Source: an uncultured Actinomycetes bacterium
GTDB lineage: Bacteria > Actinomycetota > Actinomycetes > S36-B12
Reading direction: 5' to 3'
DNA length: 7,559 nt
NCBI GenBank assembly: GCA_905181745.1
Contig: CAJIYV010000013.1
Coordinates: 1 to 7,559, forward strand
The notes below the pieces were generated by a model, which was not told the origin of the DNA, ran no database searches, and worked only from the letters and a program-made list of their open reading frames with translations. Below, one piece after another: positions 1-4,632 of this stretch. The position numbers were made by a program, and so were the translations under genes. The stretch's first letter is position 1. The number at the start of each line of letters is the position of its first letter.

Positions 1-354
1 AGCACTGGCAACATTCACATTGAAAGTATTCATCCATTCCTCGCGCGTGCTGTCAGCTCCGGAGTCCTCATAGGAGCAAGCCAGGTTGATCAGCAGGTCG
101 ATCCCACCCCACGTTGCGGTAGTTTGACTGGCAATTTCGGAGATTGCTGTGTCGCTAGTGATATCCGTGCATAGTCCTGAAGCGGCTGCACCGCATTGGT
201 TGAGGGCCTCTGCTAGCCCGGCACGGTTGATGTCGACCAAATAGATTTGTGCACCTTGGTCGACCAATTCTTTGGCGACGGCGATTCCAAAAATAGTGGC
301 CGCCCCGGTGAGAATTGCAACTTTGCCTGTGAGCGGAGCAGCGTTCGTTGTCAT
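1..354 (-). CDS. Short-chain dehydrogenase/reductase, N-terminal part (runs off left edge)
   Basis: This is the first 118 codons of an NAD(P)-dependent oxidoreductase with a Rossmann fold; the catalytic Ser/Tyr/Lys region lies beyond the window. The reading frame is open from ATG at 354 to position 1. Residues 16-23 (TGAATIFG) are the cofactor glycine loop. The usual TGxxxGxG has Ile in place of its second Gly. Asp41, at the end of the second strand (LVDIN), suggests NAD(H) rather than NADP(H). Asp64 fits the adenine-contacting acid. Residues 90-93 read NLAC where most SDRs have NNAG. Asn114 in NVNV matches the conserved helix-4 Asn. The start is supported by AAAGGA seven bases upstream. The gene is divergent from an AraC-type regulator that may control it. 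The SDR fold is secure; the substrate is unknown. Confidence 0.9.
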   Translation of the reverse strand, partial: MTTNAAPLTGKVAILTGAATIFGIAVAKELVDQGAQIYLVDINRAGLAEALNQCGAAASGLCTDITSDTAISEIASQTTATWGGIDLLINLACSYEDSGADSTREEWMNTFNVNVASA

Positions 355-361
355 GGTGGAT

Positions 362-367
362 TCCTTT
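362..367 (-). promoter_or_regulatory. Shine-Dalgarno site of the SDR gene
   Basis: On the minus strand this reads AAAGGA, seven bases before the ATG at 354. It fixes the SDR start. It is one of only two clear ribosome-binding sites in the window; most other starts look leaderless. Confidence 0.7.
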
Positions 368-420
368 CATTTGGGGACATGATCTGAATTCAATCTCATT
401 TGGGAATCGTGGTGTGATGG

Positions 421-449
421 ATAGTAGAGATAGTTGATCCGCTTGCCAA
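421..449 (-). promoter_or_regulatory. Promoter of the SDR gene (-35 TTGGCA, 17 bp, -10 TACTAT)
   Basis: On the minus strand, TTGGCA (plus positions 444-449) is followed by a 17-base spacer and TACTAT (421-426). This is close to the housekeeping sigma consensus with ideal spacing. The predicted transcription start is near 414, giving a leader of about 60 bases before the SDR ATG. The -35 box overlaps the -35 box of the opposite promoter. Confidence 0.55.
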
Positions 450-470
450 GCCATTCACAGAGACCAATAT
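443..470 (+). promoter_or_regulatory. Candidate promoter of the AraC-type regulator (TTGCCA, 16 bp, CAATAT)
   Basis: TTGCCA at 443-448 and CAATAT at 465-470 are 16 bases apart. The -35 box matches well and the -10 box is weak. It lies back to back with the SDR promoter. The two -35 boxes are the two faces of one inverted repeat, GCTTG-C-CAAGC (441-451). Transcription would begin near 477, which fits a start codon at 536 and argues against one at 434. Confidence 0.35.
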
Positions 471-535
471 CCAGAAAACGCAAGAAATATCGCCATTTGG
501 GTGCGTATTTGGGTTTTCTGCTGAAAACTAGTTAT

Positions 536-1513
536 ATGGCAGTGAAGGAATTGCTCAGTGGGCACACACTATTTCGGACCCACGATCTAGACGACGCCAG
601 AGATCAAGTCGCTCGTGTGTTTTGTCCGCATCGGCTTACTACTGCAGCCGCATCAGGGGAAGTGGACACTGTCCATAATTCGGTAAAACTCAAGGATGTG
701 TCATTGAACTACTTGGATTACGGCGCCGAAGTCAACATAACCCCAGGGGAGCTGAATTCCTTTTTCCTCGTCCAAATTCCACTTTCTGGCGGAGGACGAG
801 TGACCTGCGGCTCTCAAAATATCGAGTCAAGTACCCAGGTCGCTTCGATTCCTTCCCCCACCGAGCACCTTGACATGACCTGGCAGGCTCAATCGCCGCA
901 CTTGCTCATTCATCTTTCACGGCACAGTGTGGAAACTCGCCTCGAAGAGCTCATGGGCAGGAGCCTCTCGGCACCAATTAGATTCGATCTTGCTATGCGG
1001 ATGGATAACCCGGGCATTAGATCGTGGCGCCAGATCATCGATGTCTTGGTTCAAAATTTTGACAGTGATGTTCCCGGACTTCATGAAAGCGTTCAAGCAG
1101 AAATAGAGTCGGCATGTATTACGGGTCTACTCACAGCTCAACCACATAACTATTCGGCGTGCCTGACGAATACCGCAGAGCCGGCCGCGCCTCGCTCCGT
1201 GCGAAAAGCCATGTCATTGTGTGAGGAGAAGACCTTTGACAATCTGACCATCAGCGAGATGGCTGCACATGCGGGGGTCAGTGTCCGAAGCCTGCAAGAA
1301 GGGTTTCGTTCCTACGTGGGACTCTCGCCCACTCAGTATTTGCGCGAAGTCAGGCTCCGCGGGGTCCATGAGGAGTTGAACCAATTCGAAAATGGTGATC
1401 GCACGGTGTCTGAAATCGCCGCGGGTTGGGGTTTCACCCATCTAGGTCGCTTCTCCCACTACTACGCAGATCGTTACGGGGAACTTCCATCAGAGACTTT
1501 GCGTGGTGCGTAG
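536..1513 (+). CDS. AraC/XylS-family transcriptional regulator
   Basis: A 325-residue DNA-binding regulator. Residues about 15-190 resemble the AraC-binding-like sensor domain (Pfam AraC_binding_2) seen in regulators of the XylS/FeaR type, with the opening FRTHDLDDARDQVARVFCPH typical of that group. Residues about 220-325 are the paired helix-turn-helix domain. The first HTH is near 237-260 (LTISEMAAHAGVSVRSL) and the second near 291-313 (VSEIAAGWGF...RFSHYYADRYG). The frame stays open upstream to a TTG at 434. I chose ATG 536 because family similarity begins just after it, the upstream residues look non-coding, and the likely promoter lies between 443 and 470. No good Shine-Dalgarno precedes it. 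It is divergent from the SDR gene, its most likely target. The inducer cannot be read from sequence, but relatives often sense small catabolic substrates. Confidence 0.9.
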   Translation: MAVKELLSGHTLFRTHDLDDARDQVARVFCPHRLTTAAASGEVDTVHNSVKLKDVSLNYLDYGAEVNITPGELNSFFLVQIPLSGGGRVTCGSQNIESSTQVASIPSPTEHLDMTWQAQSPHLLIHLSRHSVETRLEELMGRSLSAPIRFDLAMRMDNPGIRSWRQIIDVLVQNFDSDVPGLHESVQAEIESACITGLLTAQPHNYSACLTNTAEPAAPRSVRKAMSLCEEKTFDNLTISEMAAHAGVSVRSLQEGFRSYVGLSPTQYLREVRLRGVHEELNQFENGDRTVSEIAAGWGFTHLGRFSHYYADRYGELPSETLRGA

Positions 1514-1568
1514 TTCGCCAACTCGCTAATTTGACGTGTCTGAGAAGTCAGCGTGCGATCGAGGCGAT

Positions 1569-1580
1569 TATGGTTAGGCA
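1569..1580 (+). promoter_or_regulatory. Leaderless -10 box of the CD225-like gene (TATGGT)
   Basis: TATGGT (1569-1574) fits the actinobacterial -10 pattern TANNNT and is followed by exactly six bases before ATG 1581. Transcription would start at the A of the start codon. No clear Shine-Dalgarno is present. A TTGACG at 1531-1536 lies too far upstream to pair with this box. Confidence 0.45.
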
Positions 1581-1832
1581 ATGACCTCGACCGCTAAATC
1601 ATATGTGAGTTCGTCAGTGGTCGGCGCGATCTTCTTCTTTTTGCCCTTCGGTGCCGTTGCGCTCACTTTGTCCTTTACGGCGCGCCGTCGGTTCAGGAAT
1701 GGGGATGAAAGTGGGGCGGTGCGAGCCTCACGCTGGGCCAAGAGATTCATGATTTTGACGTATGTCGTCGGTGTAATTATCTACTTGCTGATCATTGTCT
1801 CGCTCCTCGCACTCGGCGCATTTAGCAGCTGA
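1581..1832 (+). CDS. Small CD225/dispanin-like membrane protein
   Basis: An 83-residue protein with two hydrophobic segments, about residues 13-33 and 56-80. They are joined by a short basic loop reading TARRRFRNGDESGAVRASRWAKRF. A first helix with a proline near its middle (FFFLPFGAVAL), then a loop with GD..GA and a following SRWA-like motif, is the layout of the CD225/dispanin family, which includes many small bacterial proteins of unknown job. The paired cysteines of animal IFITM proteins are absent. The start at 1581 is backed by a TANNNT box six bases upstream. The gene lies between the AraC regulator and guaA, each apparently transcribed separately. A cytoplasmic-membrane location is expected; the function is unknown. 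Confidence 0.75.
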   Translation: MTSTAKSYVSSSVVGAIFFFLPFGAVALTLSFTARRRFRNGDESGAVRASRWAKRFMILTYVVGVIIYLLIIVSLLALGAFSS

Positions 1833-1833
1833 C

Positions 1834-1851
1834 GTCACCCGATCGGGTCAC
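1834..1851. promoter_or_regulatory. Inverted repeat upstream of guaA (GTCACCCGATCGGGTCAC)
   Basis: The central ten bases, CCCGATCGGG (1838-1847), are a perfect palindrome, and the arms extend to 18 bp with a single mismatched pair. The centre is about 42 bp before the predicted guaA transcription start at 1885. It could be an operator for guaA. It could also be the stem of a terminator for the gene ending at 1832, though no T-run follows, which favours the operator reading. Confidence 0.4.
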
Positions 1852-1872
1852 AGACGTTAATCGCACGGCTAC

Positions 1873-1884
1873 TACGCTTGGGTC
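1873..1884 (+). promoter_or_regulatory. Leaderless -10 box of guaA (TACGCT)
   Basis: TACGCT (1873-1878) matches TANNNT and is six bases before ATG 1885, the same geometry as at 1569, 3451 and 6663. No consensus -35 box is evident. A leaderless transcript would leave no room for a riboswitch or other 5' leader control. Confidence 0.5.
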
Positions 1885-3453
1885 ATGCTGCTCAAGCCTT
1901 CTGGACCCGTACTTGTGATTGACTTCGGTGCCCAATACGCGCAGCTGATCGCTCGCCGGGTGCGCCAAGAAAATATTTTTTCCGAAATTGTTTCCCACAC
2001 AATTACGGCTGATGAAGTGAAGGCTAAATGTCCTTCTGCGATTATTCTCAGTGGCGGGCCGTCCAGCGTATATGCAGAAGGTGCACCCGCATTTGACTCG
2101 ACGATTTTTGATCTGGGTTTTCCAATTTTTGGAATTTGCTACGGCTTTCAATTGATGGCTAACTCACTCGGTGGTGAAGTAGCTCAAACAGGTACCAGCG
2201 AATATGGACGTACTGAACTGTCCACACAAAATGCCAAGATTTTTTCCGATGTGCCCGAGTCGATTTCAGTGTGGATGAGTCACGGCGATGCCGTGATATC
2301 AGCTCCACAAACTTTTAAAGTGTGTGCGGTTTCGGCGGGTGCTCCAGTGGCAGGTTTTGAAGATCTTGAGCATTCGCGGGCTGGCGTGCAGTTTCACCCA
2401 GAGGTTTTACATTCGGAGTACGGCCAGAAAGTGCTCTCCAATTTCCTGATTCACGTGGCCCATTGTGAACAAAGTTGGACCATGTCCAACGTAATCGACG
2501 AGCAGGTCGCGAAGATTTCTGCACAAATTGGTGATTCGGCAGTTATCTGTGGGCTCTCTGGCGGGGTCGACTCGGCAGTCGCTGCTGCATTGGTACATAA
2601 AGCTGTGGGAGATCAACTCACCTGCGTTTTTGTTGACCATGGGCTTTTGCGCGCGGGTGAAGCTGAACAGGTTGAACGTGAGTATGTTGCCGCTACAGGG
2701 ATCACACTGGTGGTGGTTGATGCAAAAAAAAGATTCCTTGATGCACTCGCGGGTATCACCGATCCCGAGACTAAACGCAAAATTATTGGCCGCGAATTTA
2801 TTCGAGTTTTTGAAGATGCGGCAGCGCAAGTGGTGGAGACCGCAGGCAGCGCTGGTCACAAAGTGGAATTCTTGGTGCAAGGAACTTTGTATCCCGATGT
2901 TGTGGAATCTGGTGGTGGTTCAGGAACAGCCAATATCAAGAGCCATCACAATGTTGGCGGTTTGCCAGAAGACCTTGAGTTCACTCTGGTTGAGCCATTA
3001 CGAACATTATTCAAAGACGAGGTCCGACAGGTGGGTATCGACCTAGGTTTGCCTCCGGAAATTGTGTGGCGACACCCATTCCCCGGCCCCGGTCTTGCAA
3101 TTCGTATCATCGGGGCGGTCAACGAAGAGCGGTTGGAGATTTTGCGCCGCGCTGACCTCATTGCACGTGAGGAACTTACCGCTGCAGGGCTCGATCGTGA
3201 TGTGTGGCAATTCCCTGTCGTGCTTTTGGCGGACGTCAGGAGCGTTGGGGTTCAGGGCGATGGCCGCACCTACGGGCACCCAGTGGTGCTACGCCCTGTC
3301 TCAAGTGAAGACGCCATGACGGCTGACTGGTCCCGGTTGCCCTATGACCTGATTGCCCAAATTTCTAACCGAATCACTAATGAAGTCGCCGAAGTAAACC
3401 GCGTGACACTCGATGTTACGAGTAAGCCACCGGGAACCATCGAGTGGGAATAG
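1885..3453 (+). CDS. guaA: GMP synthase (glutamine-hydrolysing)
   Basis: Converts XMP to GMP using ATP and glutamine, the last step of de novo guanine nucleotide synthesis, in the cytoplasm. The 522-residue length is normal. Residues about 8-195 are the class I glutamine amidotransferase domain. Cys85 is the nucleophile in FGICYG, with His171 and Glu173 in QFHPEV completing the triad. Residues about 200-395 are the ATP-pyrophosphatase domain, with the PP-loop SGGVDS at 225-230. The C-terminal dimerisation domain includes the XMP-binding region and ends in the hallmark PPGTIEWE. All key residues are present and there is no break. The start at 1885 puts the first strand (VLVIDFGAQYAQLIARR) a few residues in, as expected, and is backed by a TANNNT box. 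A membrane-protein gene follows after nine bases. Confidence 0.98.
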   Translation: MLLKPSGPVLVIDFGAQYAQLIARRVRQENIFSEIVSHTITADEVKAKCPSAIILSGGPSSVYAEGAPAFDSTIFDLGFPIFGICYGFQLMANSLGGEVAQTGTSEYGRTELSTQNAKIFSDVPESISVWMSHGDAVISAPQTFKVCAVSAGAPVAGFEDLEHSRAGVQFHPEVLHSEYGQKVLSNFLIHVAHCEQSWTMSNVIDEQVAKISAQIGDSAVICGLSGGVDSAVAAALVHKAVGDQLTCVFVDHGLLRAGEAEQVEREYVAATGITLVVVDAKKRFLDALAGITDPETKRKIIGREFIRVFEDAAAQVVETAGSAGHKVEFLVQGTLYPDVVESGGGSGTANIKSHHNVGGLPEDLEFTLVEPLRTLFKDEVRQVGIDLGLPPEIVWRHPFPGPGLAIRIIGAVNEERLEILRRADLIAREELTAAGLDRDVWQFPVVLLADVRSVGVQGDGRTYGHPVVLRPVSSEDAMTADWSRLPYDLIAQISNRITNEVAEVNRVTLDVTSKPPGTIEWE

Positions 3454-3462
3454 AGTGAGACG
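3451..3462 (+). promoter_or_regulatory. Candidate leaderless -10 box overlapping the guaA stop codon (TAGAGT)
   Basis: TAGAGT (3451-3456) begins with the TAG stop of guaA, fits TANNNT, and lies exactly six bases before ATG 3463. The downstream gene could therefore have its own leaderless transcript in addition to read-through from guaA. Confidence 0.35.
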
Positions 3463-3813
3463 ATGGAGTTTGTTTATAACCTCATTGTGATTCTGCACTT
3501 TATCGGCCTAGCCAGTTTGGTGGGCGGATTCATTGTGCAAATATCAAATTCGGAAAAAGGCGTTAATGCCGCCATGTTCCATGGGGCACTCACCCAGCTC
3601 GTCACCGGATTGATCCTGGTTGGCATGGTTGAAGGTGGCGCAGTTGATGACGAACTCAACATGACCAAAATCAGCGTAAAACTTGTAATTGTGTTGGTAG
3701 TAACGGTGCTGGCAGTTACAGGCCGCAAGAAGGCTCCGCCTCAGACTGCTTTGTGGGGAGCAATTGGCGCGCTGAGCATCGCTAATATCTTTATTGCAGT
3801 TTTGTGGAGTTGA
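3463..3813 (+). CDS. Small four-helix integral membrane protein
   Basis: A 116-residue hydrophobic protein with four likely membrane segments, at about residues 5-26, 38-57, 69-86 and 95-115. Short polar loops separate them (NSEKG, EGGAVDDELNMTK, GRKKAPPQ). The positively charged GRKK loop probably faces the cytoplasm. No catalytic motif is visible and I cannot assign a function. It starts nine bases after the guaA stop, so it may be co-transcribed with guaA. A TANNNT box across that stop could also drive it alone. Its own stop lies four bases from the stop of the converging deacetylase gene. Confidence 0.8.
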   Translation: MEFVYNLIVILHFIGLASLVGGFIVQISNSEKGVNAAMFHGALTQLVTGLILVGMVEGGAVDDELNMTKISVKLVIVLVVTVLAVTGRKKAPPQTALWGAIGALSIANIFIAVLWS

Positions 3814-3817
3814 ACTT

Positions 3818-4525
3818 TCAAGCCGTATTGATTACCCGAAAACTTTCAGCAAGTGCCTCGGGCGCAAAACCGGCTTCGATTGCGGTGGCTGACATCCAGG
3901 CGCGAACGCGCCCTTCAAGGTCTTCCATGTGCGCGGTTTGTGACTCGTGTAGTTGCAGGGCTGCGAGTTTTTCCGGCAGCATTTCGGTGACGTCTTCGTA
4001 GTGATTCGAGTCAGGTGCTCCCATTACCCACACCTCATTCACGCTCCAGGCGTCTAACCCTTCGTCATCAAGCAGGGTTGGGTGCGCAAATGGATTGCGG
4101 GCGTCGGGGTACACGGAACATATTGCAGCTTCACCAGCGGCCAAGTGATCCGGGTGTGAGGAATAAATTCGATCCCAGTTGCGCTCCGGGGATTGCATGA
4201 GAACGCGCTGGGGTTTGACCTGACGGATCACTCGACTGATATCTCGACGTAGATCCTGGGTCACTTGCAGGTCACCGTCTTTGTAGCCCAGGAAATGAAT
4301 ATCGGTGACACCGAGGGCCGCGCCGGCTGCTCTTTGCTCGGCTCGGCGGATGCGTGGAATCTCGCTTCGAGGCACGTCACGGTCTGCCCCGCCTGCATCA
4401 CCATCGGTGCACACGCAGTAGCTGACCTCAATCCCCGACCGGGTCCACTGGCGAACAGTGCCCCCCGCGCCGAAATCGACGTCGTCGGGGTGGGCGGTGA
4501 TTACTAAAATGCGCTCAATTTCCAT
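3818..4525 (-). CDS. PIG-L (LmbE-like) family zinc deacetylase
   Basis: A 235-residue member of the PIG-L/LmbE family, zinc enzymes that typically remove acetyl groups from N-acetylglucosamine-type sugars, including MshB of mycothiol synthesis. The signature AHPDD is at residues 11-15 and HPDH at 124-127. By analogy with MshB, His12, Asp15 and His127 bind zinc and Asp14 is the general base. All are present, so it should be active. It is shorter than MshB or Mca (near 290-300 residues) and reads AHPDDV instead of AHPDDE, so I do not name it mshB or mca. I chose the ATG at 4525 over the upstream TTG at 4558 because AGAAGGA sits five bases before it and the AHPDD strand then begins normally. It is divergent from the secreted peptidase gene, and the substrate is unknown. 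Confidence 0.9.
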   Translation of the reverse strand: MEIERILVITAHPDDVDFGAGGTVRQWTRSGIEVSYCVCTDGDAGGADRDVPRSEIPRIRRAEQRAAGAALGVTDIHFLGYKDGDLQVTQDLRRDISRVIRQVKPQRVLMQSPERNWDRIYSSHPDHLAAGEAAICSVYPDARNPFAHPTLLDDEGLDAWSVNEVWVMGAPDSNHYEDVTEMLPEKLAALQLHESQTAHMEDLEGRVRAWMSATAIEAGFAPEALAESFRVINTA

Positions 4526-4530
4526 CAGAT

Positions 4531-4537
4531 TCCTTCT
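4531..4537 (-). promoter_or_regulatory. Shine-Dalgarno site of the PIG-L deacetylase gene
   Basis: On the minus strand this reads AGAAGGA, five bases before ATG 4525. It decides the start in favour of 4525 rather than TTG 4558. A possible -10 box (CATAAT on the minus strand, plus 4561-4566) would give a leader of about 29 bases. No convincing -35 box was found for it. Confidence 0.7.
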
Positions 4538-4591
4538 ATAAGTGGTCAAAGTTGCCAATAATTATGAATTACATGGGTGTGCTTACTCGTG

Positions 4592-4632
4592 GTGATTAGT
4601 CACATGCGTCACTTTCGTGTCAGAGTAGGCAC
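4592..4632. promoter_or_regulatory. GTCAC repeats and weak promoter before the secreted peptidase gene
   Basis: GTCAC occurs at 4599-4603 and 4608-4612, and GTCAG at 4619-4623. GTGA at 4592-4595 forms a short inverted repeat with the first copy. CAGAGT (4621-4626) lies six bases before GTG 4633 and could be a degenerate leaderless -10 box, lacking the initial T. The cluster may be regulatory, but no known regulator consensus matches well. Confidence 0.25.

Larger units (their letters stand above)
369..513. repeat. Four copies of ATTTGGG in the SDR/regulator control region
   Basis: The heptamer ATTTGGG occurs on the plus strand at 369-375, 398-404, 495-501 and 507-513, all in one orientation. 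The first two copies fall in the predicted SDR leader. The last two are a direct repeat with a 12 bp period, upstream of the SDR -35 box and inside the predicted regulator leader. AraC/XylS proteins commonly bind direct repeats, so these are candidate operator half-sites. That role is inference. Confidence 0.45.

Noticed and set aside
155..454. 99-codon open frame on the minus strand crossing the SDR start
   Set aside because: It overlaps the SDR gene in another frame. The SDR frame has clear Rossmann motifs and a ribosome-binding site; this one has neither.
434..535. In-frame TTG at 434 that would add 34 residues to the AraC-type regulator
   Set aside because: The extra residues look non-coding, family similarity starts after ATG 536, no Shine-Dalgarno supports TTG 434, and the likely regulator promoter (443-470) lies downstream of it.
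1830..1837. TGACGTCA palindrome just before guaA, like a eukaryotic CRE site
   Set aside because: It overlaps a stop codon, and an 8 bp palindrome of this kind arises easily by chance. No bacterial regulator known to me makes it convincing here.
1833..1884. Riboswitch before guaA
   Set aside because: Only 52 bases separate the previous stop from guaA and the transcript appears leaderless, so there is no room for an aptamer.
2407..3046. Long open frames overlapping guaA (157 codons minus, 172 codons plus)
   Set aside because: Both are shadows of the fully conserved guaA frame. Their translations show no domain and no start signals.
3813..3848. AACTTTCA repeated at 3813-3820 and 3841-3848
   Set aside because: A single pair of 8-mers inside and next to the end of a coding region, with no symmetry or spacing that suggests function.
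4526..4558. Upstream TTG start (4558) for the PIG-L gene
   Set aside because: AGAAGGA at the correct distance from ATG 4525 and the normal position of AHPDD favour the shorter protein.
4592..4604. GTGA....TCAC as a CRP/FNR-type site before the secreted peptidase
   Set aside because: The half-sites are four bases apart; CRP-type sites need six, and the FNR-type half-site sequence does not match.
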